DNA of 64,000 nucleotides from Quatrionicoccus australiensis (lineage in GTDB: Bacteria; Pseudomonadota; Gammaproteobacteria; Burkholderiales; Rhodocyclaceae). A program made the position numbers and the translations under genes. Location: the NCBI RefSeq assembly GCF_020510525.1, contig NZ_CP075188.1:2542001-2606000 (forward strand), in the 5' to 3' direction. The notes below the pieces were generated by a model. The model did no database searches, was not told where the DNA came from, and was given only the letters and a program-made list of their open reading frames with translations. Positions 27,153 to 36,104 of the stretch are shown here, in pieces (position 1 is the stretch's first letter; the number at the start of each line of letters is the position of its first letter).

Positions 27153-30100
27153 TCATCCCTTCCCAAACCGCAGGGCGGCGCGGTGAAGAACGGCGGCAAC
27201 GTCGCTGGAGGTGTCCGAGGTCTTGCGCATCCGGACTTTTCCTAGCGCGCCCATATCCAGTACATCAGGTTGACCGCGGGCAGTTGAAGGGTTTGAAAGG
27301 CTCGGCACGCGCAAGCGATTCACAACGCTGCCACCCAACTGCCCACCCGTTGCATATTTCGGCAGGCTCATCGAGTTCAGCGCCGCCAGCGTGCCAGCGC
27401 CGTAATAGCGCACAGCAGCACGGCGAATCACCCACTCACCAGGCGTACCGCGATAAATCACATTGTCCGCCGTGTCGTGCGGGGCCCAGCCCGGCAGCTC
27501 GCCGCCGCTTGCCCGGGCCGGCAATGAGGAATCGTTCGCGGCTGGCGCGGTCGGCAAACCGGTTGCCTGAACCTTGACCGGGATCGTCACGTTTGCAAAG
27601 GCGTTTTGCACAGCCGAAATCGCCGCATCCAGCGAAGACTTCTCGATCTCCGGCTTGAGCTTGATTGCCGCGTTTGCATTCAGATCGGTGATCTGCTTTG
27701 CCAATGTATTCAGCGCCGTCGTCATCTCGCCATAGGACTTCAGCTGAATGGCCGCAGATGCCGCTGCAGCAGCGCGCTGCTCCTGCAAAATGGCCTCGGC
27801 CTGCGCGCCAATCTGCGTCAGATTATCGACACCCTCTGCGATCTGTGCCTTCTTATCGACACCTTCACCAGATGCCTGCCCGATCTGTTGCGCCAAGGAC
27901 TTCTGCCGACTCAGTAGCTCCAGGGCGTAGTCACGCTGCCCGGCCGCCATAGCATCGGCAGTAGCCACCTGCAGCTGAGACAACTCCTCACGCAGGCTCT
28001 GCACCTGATCCTTCGGCGACATGCCAGTACGCTGCAGCGCCATGATCGCTGCTGAGGTATCGAGCCGATTCGTCGAGATCTTCTGGTCGAGCTGGATGAC
28101 CTGCTGAGCATATTGCTTGTACGACGACAGCGCCTCAGCCGCCTTGCCCTGAATCGTCTTGTACAGCCCCTCAGCAATCGCAACGCGCTTTTGCGCAGTC
28201 TCGGCATCAACCTCCCGGTTCTGGCGAATCGCATCAGCCTCGGCCTGCTTGCCCGTTGCACGTACCGCCTTGACCTTCTCGGTCGTCTCCTTAGCCAGCT
28301 TCGTCTCAGCGTCGGCGAGCTGCTCCTTGCTCATCGTGCCTTTTGCGACTTCGGCCTCCCACTGAGAAATCTTCTCGCGGCCGCTCAATTGGATTGCAGA
28401 TACCTCATCTCGAACAGAGGCCTGGGCATCCTTCAGCCCCTGTGCAATCAGCTCGTGCTTTCTGGTTGCCACCTTGTCGAGCGCAGCAACCTGCAACGCA
28501 GCTGCCTGCTGCGCGACCAGCACTTCGGCGTTGCGACTGTTCGTTTCAATACGGGATACGCCCACGCCATCGCCTTTGAGTTCAGCGGCAACCTTCGCTA
28601 ACGCCGCGGCCTGGTTGAATTGCGCCAGCGCGATCTGTGCCGAGCTCGAGAACAAAGCCTGCGTACGCTGAGCGCGCGCCTCAAGGCCAGAAACGAGGCT
28701 GTTCAGCGCTTTCATTTCCGCCTGCATGCGCCCCTCGATCGCTACTTCCAGCGTCGACTGCAGCGTTGAATCCTTGGGGCTGGCCTTGAGCGCATCGCTG
28801 ACCCGAGTTATCAGGCCGGTAAATTCGGCCGGCGTCTTGGCAGAAGAAAGCAAGGTGGCCAGCGCTGCCTTGACCTCCAGCGCGCTCGCCTTCAGCTTGT
28901 TGTTGTCACCCACCGCATTGGTGACAAAATCCTTGTACAGAGTCGAAAACGCATCGAGCTGCTTCTGCGTATCGATACCGATCAAACCACCGACGTCGAT
29001 CTTCAGCTTATCCAGGCCGAGCAGCCCGCGCTCCTTGGTGTGGCTGTCGTTAAACTTCTTTTCCTTGGCTGCAAACTGATCGATAGCCTCATCCGCCAGT
29101 TTCAGATCAGCGGCCATCTTTTTGCCTTCCTCGCTGGCCCTGAAAATCGGGCTGGCCAGCTTGTCGCGTGCCTCGGCCGCTTTGTCTTTCAGCTCAGACA
29201 AAGCCTTTGCAGATTCCTCAACGCCGGACTTGCCAGAAAACTCGTTGAAGCGAGCAGCCATATCAGCAAGCGATTCATTGGTCTGATCAATCGCAGTTTT
29301 TGATTTTGCTTTGAAATGGTCCCAAACCTCGTAAGAAGCAACCAGTCCCGTGACAAGCAATCCAGGCCAGCCGCCAAAAAAACTCAATACGCCACTACCT
29401 ACAGCTTTCAGGCCACCTAGCGCTTTAGAAAATAAAGTTGTTTTTTCTGCCGCCTCTGCAGCCTCCTTTGCCGCAGCAGCACCCCAGCCCGCAACAACAA
29501 CATCTTGGCGAGCTGGACCAACCTTTGTTTGTGCAGCACGCCGCCGATCTGCAGCGGCAGCCTCATTTGTGGCGAGGGTATAAGCGTTTATCTCAGCGAC
29601 CGCTTGAAGCTCAGATTCAGTTTTCCGAAGAATGGCTTGGCGCAACGCCAATTCGCCATCCATCTGTTTGGACAGTTCTCTTGTTGCCAATTTCGTGGCG
29701 GCAGCTTTGTCTCCTTGCGCAACAACATAAGCCATGAGCGCAGCCACCTGGCGGGCACCGAATGCAACTGCCGAGACGATAGCAATGTCAGTAAGCGCCG
29801 TGCCGATCGCCGGCAAATTCTTCGCCACCGTGTTAAGCAGGGTCGCCAGTCCGGATGTGGCGCCAGTCGCCTTGTCTACGCCGCTGACATACAGCTTTGT
29901 GCTCTCAGCGAGATTCGTCCAGGCCATACCAACGGTTTGAGGCAAACGGGCTGCTTCAGCTGCAAGCGCAGCCTGCTGGCTCTGCACGGCCTTGAATACT
30001 TGCTGACTTGTCAGTGCCCCCTGCGCCCCGAGATTCTTGAGTTCGCCGACCGTTACGCCAAGACCATCGGCAATCGCACGCGCCAGGCGGGGCGCGTTCT

Positions 30101-30680
30101 CCAGGATGCTATTGAGTTCTTCGCCCTGCAGTACGCCGGCACCCATCGCCTGACTAAACTGCAGCATCGCTGCAGCGCCTTCGACCGTTCCCGCATTGCT
30201 GATGCGCAGGGAGTTGTTGACTGCTTGCGTCAGCGCCAACACATCCTTCTGCGCGCCGCCCATTGCTTTGACTGGATCAGAAATCCGATTGATCAGCGCC
30301 ACATTGGCGGCGACGGCCGTGCCCGCTTGAAAGGCGATATCCCGCACGCCGACCAGCGCCTGCTGATACTCGCGCCACGACGCACTCGACAGCTTCAGGC
30401 GTGCCTCAATACCTTTCAGTTCATCAGCAGCGCGCAGGGCATCTTTTGCCAGGGAAAGCAAAAATGCCCCACTGGCGGCACCGCCGGCCAGCGTCTGCAG
30501 GCGGGCCAGCTGCGTCGATATCGACTCAACGCCAGCCCGTGTCTTTCCGAATGTGCCTGATGAATCAGCCTGGCTCAGTGCAGCGCCAGAAGCCTGTGCC
30601 CGAGTCACGACTTGATTCAGCGCAGCAATGGCCCCATCATTGGAACCACTGATCACCAATTTCAAATTTAGGTCGGCCAT
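27153..30680 (-). CDS. tail tape measure protein
   Basis: The 1175-residue protein has the tape-measure N-terminal domain (residues ~50-250; ALTQAVNNSLRISNAGTVEGAAAMLQFSQAMGAGVLQGEELNSILENAPRLA shows the family pattern in pieces). A hydrophobic stretch (VLSFFGGWPGLLVTGLVASYEVWDHF, around 420-450) follows. Long coiled-coil/Ala-Lys-Glu-rich helices (500-1000) lead to a basic Gly-rich tail. Length predicts a siphophage tail of very roughly 170-180 nm at 1.5 Angstrom per residue. It follows the tail-chaperone genes, as usual. Confidence 0.9.
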   Translation of the reverse strand: MADLNLKLVISGSNDGAIAALNQVVTRAQASGAALSQADSSGTFGKTRAGVESISTQLARLQTLAGGAASGAFLLSLAKDALRAADELKGIEARLKLSSASWREYQQALVGVRDIAFQAGTAVAANVALINRISDPVKAMGGAQKDVLALTQAVNNSLRISNAGTVEGAAAMLQFSQAMGAGVLQGEELNSILENAPRLARAIADGLGVTVGELKNLGAQGALTSQQVFKAVQSQQAALAAEAARLPQTVGMAWTNLAESTKLYVSGVDKATGATSGLATLLNTVAKNLPAIGTALTDIAIVSAVAFGARQVAALMAYVVAQGDKAAATKLATRELSKQMDGELALRQAILRKTESELQAVAEINAYTLATNEAAAADRRRAAQTKVGPARQDVVVAGWGAAAAKEAAEAAEKTTLFSKALGGLKAVGSGVLSFFGGWPGLLVTGLVASYEVWDHFKAKSKTAIDQTNESLADMAARFNEFSGKSGVEESAKALSELKDKAAEARDKLASPIFRASEEGKKMAADLKLADEAIDQFAAKEKKFNDSHTKERGLLGLDKLKIDVGGLIGIDTQKQLDAFSTLYKDFVTNAVGDNNKLKASALEVKAALATLLSSAKTPAEFTGLITRVSDALKASPKDSTLQSTLEVAIEGRMQAEMKALNSLVSGLEARAQRTQALFSSSAQIALAQFNQAAALAKVAAELKGDGVGVSRIETNSRNAEVLVAQQAAALQVAALDKVATRKHELIAQGLKDAQASVRDEVSAIQLSGREKISQWEAEVAKGTMSKEQLADAETKLAKETTEKVKAVRATGKQAEADAIRQNREVDAETAQKRVAIAEGLYKTIQGKAAEALSSYKQYAQQVIQLDQKISTNRLDTSAAIMALQRTGMSPKDQVQSLREELSQLQVATADAMAAGQRDYALELLSRQKSLAQQIGQASGEGVDKKAQIAEGVDNLTQIGAQAEAILQEQRAAAAASAAIQLKSYGEMTTALNTLAKQITDLNANAAIKLKPEIEKSSLDAAISAVQNAFANVTIPVKVQATGLPTAPAANDSSLPARASGGELPGWAPHDTADNVIYRGTPGEWVIRRAAVRYYGAGTLAALNSMSLPKYATGGQLGGSVVNRLRVPSLSNPSTARGQPDVLDMGALGKVRMRKTSDTSSDVAAVLHRAALRFGKG

Positions 30681-30827
30681 GGCTTCTTTTGCTCAAATCC
30701 TGTTTTTTGTCGGCATCGGCGTGCTCGCCGCTGGCATTAAGTGGGGAATGGGCTGGGCGCTCGGAATCGGCTTTATTGCCCTGCTGATCCCTTGCGCCAT
30801 CCCAGTCCTGCAGTTTCTCTTCCGGCC

Positions 30828-31261
30828 TTACCGCTGATTAGCTGCCTGCTCAGCCTCCGACATCGCGCTGGAAAACACTGACCACGGGTAATCCCAGGCA
30901 TTTGCGTGACCCAACCTAACCAGGCAGGCCACGCTTTTTTCTAGCCCGGCGGTGCCGCGAGAATCTTGGTCCCGATGTCCACCATCTTCTCGCGCATCGC
31001 GAAAAAAGCGACGTTGATCTCCTTTGCAGCTGTGATGACCAGGTCAAGTTCGGCGGGCGTCAATTCTTCGATTTCGCCATTAGTCAGATCGCTCAAAATG
31101 AGCAGGTCAGAAATCGAAATATCAGCGATCAACATCGAGTCGACCAGATCACCAGGCTGGACCTTGGCAGCCAACCAGGAGCGAATTTCCCCAACTGTCA
31201 GCTCGCGCACGATGACCTTATTCTCACGGCCGGGGATAGCCACTTCACGCAGGACACGCAT
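30828..31261 (-). CDS. tail assembly chaperone G-T fusion by -1 frameshift (predicted)
   Basis: Reading the chaperone gene (31261 leftward) and slipping -1 gives an open frame to a stop at 30828. It adds a peptide with KSVACLVRLGHANAWDYPWSVFSSAM and no start codon of its own. A T TTT TTC heptamer, in phase for -1 slippage, encodes AFF in the chaperone and lies on minus strand bases 31007-31001. Conserved frameshifts between two chaperone frames just before the tape measure are well known in siphophages and Mu. The exact slip site is inferred. Confidence 0.6.
30941..31261 (-). CDS. tail assembly chaperone (G-like)
   Basis: The 106-residue protein lies between the major tail protein and the tape measure, the fixed place of tail chaperones. 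Its start MRVLREVAIPGRENKVIVRELTVGEIRSWL and the acidic helical body fit the family, which binds the tape measure during tail assembly. The last 17 codons after the AFF slippery site are replaced in the predicted G-T fusion. It starts 3 bp after the major tail protein stop. Confidence 0.7.
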   Translation of the reverse strand: MRVLREVAIPGRENKVIVRELTVGEIRSWLAAKVQPGDLVDSMLIADISISDLLILSDLTNGEIEELTPAELDLVITAAKEINVAFFAMREKMVDIGTKILAAPPG

Positions 31262-31263
31262 GA

Positions 31264-32004
31264 TCAGTAGCCGGTGGTGATGTTGGTGTACTGGCTGATG
31301 CCGACGCCGGTCTTCGATTCGTCCTTCAGCAACTGACCTTCCAGCGTCAGCGACACGAAATCGTCACCGATGTGCTCCAGCGACTTCGCGGGCTGAAATT
31401 TGACCCGGTAGAAATCCGGCGCCTGCGTTTCGCCAGACACCTCATCAATGCCGTCCAGAAAAATATGGTGCTCGCGAGTCAAGTCGACAAGCGCCTCGAC
31501 GCGATGGCCAGCCTTACCTGCGTAAGAAATTTTCAGGGATTCGTCAGCCTCGATGCCACCGCCTTCAAGCGTAATGATGCCGGCGCGCTTGCGGATGTAA
31601 TCGACCCCTTCGACATAGGCCGCACCAGCCAAAGCAGGCTTTACGGTGAGCGCAGCACTCGTATCTTGCGGCTTATTGAGCACCGTCAGGCAACCGAGTT
31701 TTGCCGTGTGAACTTCATCGACTACGGCAACTGCCGCAATCGCAGTAGAGGAACCACCCAGGGCCAGCGCAAGATTTGCGACACTGACCTTTTTGAGCTC
31801 AAGCGTCAGCTTCGCCGCCTTTACCCGAGAGTACGACTCCTGGTTACCACCACCCGGATTTTCGTAGTCGGGAACACTCTTTTCTTCGAGTTCGACAGAA
31901 TAGGTACATTTCGCCGCGTTGCCGAAAGCAACAAGTTCCAGCGGCGTCTTGAAATCAGCACCATAAACAGTGCCCTTGAAAATGCGATGCTGGGAAGTAG
32001 ACAT
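31264..32004 (-). CDS. major tail (tube) protein
   Basis: The 246-residue protein (HRIFKGTVYGADFKTPLELVAFGNAAKC; VEGVDYIRKRAGIITLEGGGIEADESLKISYAG; EVSGETQAPDFYRVKF) fits siphophage tail tube proteins in length, beta-rich pattern and position before the chaperone/tape-measure pair. It is preceded by its own leader with a late-type element and a hairpin that holds the ribosome site, as expected for an abundantly made protein. Confidence 0.8.
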   Translation of the reverse strand: MSTSQHRIFKGTVYGADFKTPLELVAFGNAAKCTYSVELEEKSVPDYENPGGGNQESYSRVKAAKLTLELKKVSVANLALALGGSSTAIAAVAVVDEVHTAKLGCLTVLNKPQDTSAALTVKPALAGAAYVEGVDYIRKRAGIITLEGGGIEADESLKISYAGKAGHRVEALVDLTREHHIFLDGIDEVSGETQAPDFYRVKFQPAKSLEHIGDDFVSLTLEGQLLKDESKTGVGISQYTNITTGY

Positions 32005-32005
32005 A

Positions 32006-32056
32006 AAAAACTCCGGAAGTTGTTGATGGATTCATCAAGTGACAACCGGAGTTTTT
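32006..32056 (-). promoter_or_regulatory. hairpin over the major tail protein ribosome site
   Basis: On the minus strand AAAAACTCCGG (32056-32046) pairs with CCGGAGTTTTT (32016-32006), enclosing an inner TTGATG/CATCAA stem. The GGAG ribosome site lies in the 3' arm, six bases before the ATG at 32004. The same structure with its T run could also end transcription from upstream. Confidence 0.65.
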
Positions 32057-32072
32057 CATGCGAGGCGGCGCC

Positions 32073-32097
32073 CGGTGAGGATGACGGGCGTCGGTGC
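32073..32097 (-). promoter_or_regulatory. late element copy 1, before the tail operon
   Basis: On the minus strand this reads GCACCGACGCCCGTCATC plus seven more bases. An identical 25-bp copy lies before the capsid operon (39673-39697) and an 18-bp variant before the lysis operon (53781). All three point the same way relative to their downstream genes, suggesting a Mor/C-type activator site or late promoter. Confidence 0.65.
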
Positions 32098-32141
32098 CGA
32101 GCTAGGCGAGATCAGGAAATAAACAGCTGTGATGACCTACA

Positions 32142-32483
32142 TCAAATGCAATCGGACTGCGCTGCGTCATCAACGTAGCACTCAACATTCGCGCAGAACG
32201 CGGTCACGTCATCGAGAGTCGGCACAGGGAGATCAGACCAGCGAGCGGCGTAATCAGCAGCAACCACCGCATGCAGTTCACTGGGGATCATGAGCAGCAT
32301 CGCGGCGTTGCGTGCAAAGTCTGCTGTGCACGGCGTCGAGTAGCGCGCCTTTGTGCCATCTTCGTTGCGCTGCTGAAAGGCTTCGTACCCGCCGACATCC
32401 GGATCAAGGGCGCGGCTGATCCGTTTGGCAGTTTCGAGCTGCTCAATGCTGACTGTCATGGTTATCGTGTGGTCGTAGATCAT
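32142..32483 (-). CDS. hypothetical phage protein (113 aa)
   Basis: The protein begins MIYDHTITMTVSIEQLETAKRI and is helical and hydrophilic, ending with three Cys (FCANVECYVDDAAQSDCI). AAAGGA precedes the ATG at 32483, which overlaps the stop of the mini-gene upstream (ATGA). No family is recognised. It closes the operon segment before the tail-promoter region. Confidence 0.55.
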   Translation of the reverse strand: MIYDHTITMTVSIEQLETAKRISRALDPDVGGYEAFQQRNEDGTKARYSTPCTADFARNAAMLLMIPSELHAVVAADYAARWSDLPVPTLDDVTAFCANVECYVDDAAQSDCI

Positions 32484-32596
32484 TCTTGTCCTTTCTGGCA
32501 GCAGTTCGTGCACCGGGTCGCTTTGACGATTGCGAATGCGAGCAACATCCCAAGCGCGGGGAGCAGGAATACGGCGGCTATGCAGTAGCGGGTCAT
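32480..32596 (-). CDS. 38-residue membrane mini-protein with CxxCC
   Basis: This ORF is locked between its neighbours: its ATG overlaps the upstream stop (TGATG) and its stop overlaps the next start (ATGA). The sequence is one membrane segment (AAVFLLPALGMLLAFAIV) followed by a Cys-rich tail (CTNCCQKGQE). Such overlap on both sides argues that it is translated. Function is unknown; a small lysis/host-interaction peptide or zinc-binding tail is possible. Confidence 0.6.
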   Translation of the reverse strand: MTRYCIAAVFLLPALGMLLAFAIVKATRCTNCCQKGQE

Positions 32597-34626
32597 CAGA
32601 AGCGCCCCGCTGCGTAGCCGCTGAGAGCGTTGATCATGCGTTCGAAGATCAGGAGTTGCGCGTCAGAAACGGTGCCTTTGATGACCACTCCAGAATAAAT
32701 CTTTCCGTTCCATTTATCCCAGCCTTGGCCGCCACCAATGGCTAGACCAACAGAGCCACCTAATTCCGTTGTGTTTGAATCTGACGCGACGACAGAACCA
32801 TTCTTTCTAACCTTTCTTCCCGATACCCCCTTGCTACCAGTAATCACATACGGTGTGCCGGCGCTTACCAAACCCCCAACAGATACAAGGTCATTGGAGA
32901 ATTGACCAAAACCTATACCGCCTCCAGAAGTTACACCAATAAACGGAGCCATGTTAAGCGATGCAGCGGTACCAGAAAACGCTAAACTGGTCGCGGCTAT
33001 CGTATTAACAGAGCCGCACACAGAAAACGTATAGCTACTGTTTGAGAGGTCAATTGGGGTAGAAAGATTGTCATACACACCATCAAACGCCCAAGAATAT
33101 GCACCAACGTTGCTCGATGCCGGCGCAGTAGTCGTGAGAGGGATACCACCGGCAGCGAGGATTTGTTCAGCGGTGTAGGTGCCTTGGAAGAGGGCTGCAC
33201 CACTTACTGTGACTTGACAAGCCGTTCCGACACTGCGAACCAAAACCCCAAGTTGCGTTATTGCCCCAACAGTGAAAGAAGTCGCGTAAATGGTAGGAGT
33301 TGATGACAGCGTTATCAGCGTCTCGGTTCCGTTATAAGATCCACCATTTTCTTCAAGCCTCAACCTGATCTGAGTGCCGGGTGGCCCACTGATCTGTACG
33401 CCTGCTGTGTAAGCTAACCCGGTTGTTAGCCCTGAAACGTAATGATACAGCGTGCTGTTTGTCGCAGATGTAACGCTTGCCGTCGTCGCTGAATCCTTGG
33501 ATGCGCCGCTTGAAACAAACCAAGCCGCATTGCTCAGATCATTGCTATACGTCAGCAGATTAACAATCCCACGCCGCAACGGAGGCTTGTTGCCGGTAGT
33601 TGCCTGAGTGGCGTGGGTGCCAGTTACTTCTTGCCAAGTAATTGACTCAATCGAGATGGCTGTCGCTGATGCAGAGACAATGCTGATCGCGCCTACCGGC
33701 GACGGCGTACTATTTTGCGTGACGTAAACTGTTGTTGTCGTTACGGCTGCAATCAACGACACAGTCTCCCGAGCTGCGAAGTCAATCTTGTTAGTAACCC
33801 CGAGATAAACAATACCGTTACCGCTCGCCCTGAGCGTGCACTTATACGTCTTACCGGCGCAATGCTCACTTGTTCCTTCCTGGATGATCTCCTCATTTGG
33901 GCCGGAGAATGTAAGCGTCGTTGCTGATGTAACATTGCAGCCCGCGCTTTGAAACCAAGCTGCCGATTGTAGGTTCAGCGGACCCGCAGGAGACAAGTCA
34001 CTCCCAACACTCCCCGCACCATCCAGCACCAGACCGACAAGTCCATCGACAGATGCGTGCGTAGTGCCAATGGAGTCGAAATAGTTACCGGCAGTAATGC
34101 CGCTTATCGTGTTGGTGTAGCCGAGGATTTCTTTGACGGTAATTGACTCGACCGAGCCATAGAACCCGGCCGCGTGGCAGGCAATCTCAATCAGCGACGA
34201 GTCGGCTGGCGTCGTTAGAATATCCGTGTACGTGCCCGGCCCAGTCCTGACTGCGCCGCTTTGCGCATCCGGATACGTGCCGATTTGCACATAAACCCCC
34301 CCTGACACACAAGACGAGACGACCATTGTTACTTCGTAAACTCTGCCCTTTACCGCTGCTATTGGACGATTAATAGACGACCAAGCGGAGAGTGACGTAG
34401 CCACCGCATTACCGCCGCTTACCAGCCACCCTCCGAGCGCCCACCCCTCGGATGAGCCGAAGTCACCGTTCACAACCAACTCTGGCCCAAGGATCGGAAT
34501 CCCCGGCCCCGGCAGGTAAAGGTGCGCATTCGCTCCGAACTTGCGAAGCTCGGCGAGGCCGCGAGCGATATCATTCAGCCGATCACTACTCCGACCACGC
34601 TTCAAGATCCTATCAAGCGCGCCCAT
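32596..34626 (-). CDS. large beta-sandwich adhesin-like virion protein (676 aa)
   Basis: The protein has an N-terminal anchor of about 45 residues (MGALDRILKRGRSSDRLNDI), then repeated carbohydrate-binding-module-like segments (ELVVNGDFGSSEGWALGGW; IVNLLTYSNDLSNAAWFVSSGA). The C-terminal part resembles a concanavalin/LamG fold (YSWAFDGVYDNLSTPIDLSNSSYTFSVCGS). It is Ser/Thr/Gly-rich with lower GC than the neighbours. Position between head-completion genes and the tail tube, not at the tail-fibre end, is unusual. A capsid decoration or host-glycan-binding fibre is plausible. Confidence 0.65.
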   Translation of the reverse strand: MGALDRILKRGRSSDRLNDIARGLAELRKFGANAHLYLPGPGIPILGPELVVNGDFGSSEGWALGGWLVSGGNAVATSLSAWSSINRPIAAVKGRVYEVTMVVSSCVSGGVYVQIGTYPDAQSGAVRTGPGTYTDILTTPADSSLIEIACHAAGFYGSVESITVKEILGYTNTISGITAGNYFDSIGTTHASVDGLVGLVLDGAGSVGSDLSPAGPLNLQSAAWFQSAGCNVTSATTLTFSGPNEEIIQEGTSEHCAGKTYKCTLRASGNGIVYLGVTNKIDFAARETVSLIAAVTTTTVYVTQNSTPSPVGAISIVSASATAISIESITWQEVTGTHATQATTGNKPPLRRGIVNLLTYSNDLSNAAWFVSSGASKDSATTASVTSATNSTLYHYVSGLTTGLAYTAGVQISGPPGTQIRLRLEENGGSYNGTETLITLSSTPTIYATSFTVGAITQLGVLVRSVGTACQVTVSGAALFQGTYTAEQILAAGGIPLTTTAPASSNVGAYSWAFDGVYDNLSTPIDLSNSSYTFSVCGSVNTIAATSLAFSGTAASLNMAPFIGVTSGGGIGFGQFSNDLVSVGGLVSAGTPYVITGSKGVSGRKVRKNGSVVASDSNTTELGGSVGLAIGGGQGWDKWNGKIYSGVVIKGTVSDAQLLIFERMINALSGYAAGRF

Positions 34627-34628
34627 GG

Positions 34629-35072
34629 TTACGGCTTGTCGAAATAGACGACCTGCACCTTCGTGCCAGCAGTGCGGGCGATCAGCTTGACGTTGGCCAG
34701 CGACGTGTCGACGTAGTAGATCACCCCGTCGTCAATGCGGGTTCCAACAGTTGCAGATGGTGCAGATGCGCCGTCCAGCGTGACGCTGACGGCGCTGCCA
34801 TCGGCCTGGATCGCAGCAGCGACGGCGCCGACGGGAACCGTAAGCGTCGACACCGCGCCGGCAGTGACATTGAGCGTCTGCCGGCCGACGCAAGCGCGGG
34901 CAGTGCCGACCACCCCAACCGCCGCTGCGCGCAGCTGGGCATCAGTCAGCGGCCCGGAGACGGCGAGAGCGACAGCAGCGTCGAGGCGCATGCATACGCG
35001 ACCGGCCGCATCAACCATGAAGGGCAGGAAGATAGTGTCAGAGCCTTCTTTTTTGCCATGCGGAATTTCCAT
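34629..35072 (-). CDS. hypothetical phage structural protein (147 aa)
   Basis: A small Ala/Val/Thr-rich protein with predicted beta strands (TLNVTAGAVSTLTVPVGAVAAAIQADGSAVSVTLDG in pieces). No family is recognised with confidence. It sits 2 bp before the adhesin-like gene and 7 bp after the tail-completion-like gene. Short beta proteins of this kind in head-tail regions are often decoration or accessory proteins; that is inference. Confidence 0.5.
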   Translation of the reverse strand: MEIPHGKKEGSDTIFLPFMVDAAGRVCMRLDAAVALAVSGPLTDAQLRAAAVGVVGTARACVGRQTLNVTAGAVSTLTVPVGAVAAAIQADGSAVSVTLDGASAPSATVGTRIDDGVIYYVDTSLANVKLIARTAGTKVQVVYFDKP

Positions 35073-35079
35073 ATCGTCC

Positions 35080-35550
35080 TCAATCCCAAGGTTTAACGGA
35101 CAGCTCGGCCGTCCGGGTTGTAAATTTCAGCTTCGCGGCATGACACAGCACACCGCAAAACATCACCGGCCCGCTGTCGGCGAGATCTGGGATGCTGTTT
35201 GATTTGTCGCGGGGGTACAGCAAAACCTTGCCCAGTGTTGGGTCAGCCCGGAAGGCGTCGAGGATGTCGTCGATCAAATCATCGAACGCAAGCTCGGACG
35301 CGACCGCATCCTGGATCGCCTTGAACCCGCGAATTTCCCAATCCGTCAGCACCTCGGCATTGACGGCATCTTCTTTCCGACCAACCCGGCGGATGTGCCA
35401 TCCAAGCAGGTTTTCATCGGTGGCGTACAGTTCGCGAAAAGCCTTTTCATTCGCTGCGGCCCGCTCATACTCGAAAACATTACCGATGCCGGCGACGCTC
35501 AGCAGCTTTGCCGCAATCGCGCGGCGGATCTCTCGATTTTCGCGGCTCAT
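35080..35550 (-). CDS. putative tail completion/terminator protein (156 aa)
   Basis: The protein starts MSRENREIRRAIAAKLLSVAGI and contains RVGRKEDAVNAEVLTDWEIRGFKAIQDAVASELAFDDLIDDILDAF. The alpha/beta pattern and place (after an HK97 gp10-like gene, before the tail tube) fit the tail terminator slot. It overlaps the upstream gene by four bases. Family identity is inferred from synteny more than from motifs. Confidence 0.55.
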   Translation of the reverse strand: MSRENREIRRAIAAKLLSVAGIGNVFEYERAAANEKAFRELYATDENLLGWHIRRVGRKEDAVNAEVLTDWEIRGFKAIQDAVASELAFDDLIDDILDAFRADPTLGKVLLYPRDKSNSIPDLADSGPVMFCGVLCHAAKLKFTTRTAELSVKPWD

Positions 35551-36104
35551 GCCATACCGCCAATTCTCTTCACGATGCGGTCGACCGCCTGTTCAAACTG
35601 ATAAATCACCTGACCGCGGTTGGCGATGAAAGCATCGCGGAACATGAAAGCCCCCTTCGACCCCTTGGTGCGAATCTTCCAGGCGATCGCATGTGCGGCC
35701 GACAGCGCCGCCTCTTCAATTCCCTTCGTTTTCAGCGGTCGACCGGTCTTCAGCGATACCGCTTGCCCGAGCGGCAGCGTGCGCTTTGCCCACTCAGCAA
35801 GCTGCAGGATGCCCTCTTCAGATACCGGGTGCGGCCGGGAGCCAAGCTCAACCGGTGTCGCATAGTTCAACGAAGTGCCGACAACGCCCAGGAAGCCGCT
35901 TTCATTCACGGTAGCGTTGCCGATGATGCTCGAGCGCAGATGCCCCTGGCTGGCCGGCGTGCGGTCGACGATCTCGCTGGTCATGTGCGGCAGTACGATC
36001 GCGAAGAAGCGGTCGAGCTCATCCATCACAATCTGGGGCGCCAGTGCGAGTGCCCGGGTAACCTCACCGAGGCGCGGCAAGGAGAGTGCGTAGTGGTCAG
36101 CCAT
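35547..36104 (-). CDS. HK97 gp10-like head-tail joining protein
   Basis: The 185-residue protein shows a gp10-like pattern: IVDRTPASQGHLRSSIIGN followed by VVGTSLNYATPVELGSRPHPVSEEGILQLAEWAKRTL. These proteins complete the head-tail connector or tail end. ATG 36104 is preferred; the longer frame lies inside the upstream gene. It overlaps that gene by eight bases. Confidence 0.7.
   Translation of the reverse strand: MADHYALSLPRLGEVTRALALAPQIVMDELDRFFAIVLPHMTSEIVDRTPASQGHLRSSIIGNATVNESGFLGVVGTSLNYATPVELGSRPHPVSEEGILQLAEWAKRTLPLGQAVSLKTGRPLKTKGIEEAALSAAHAIAWKIRTKGSKGAFMFRDAFIANRGQVIYQFEQAVDRIVKRIGGMA

Noticed and set aside
30679..30837. 52-residue hydrophobic ORF on the plus strand between tape measure and tail chaperone
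   Set aside because: Two membrane-like segments are attractive, but the minus-strand chaperone extension explains most of this stretch and no ribosome site precedes the ATG.
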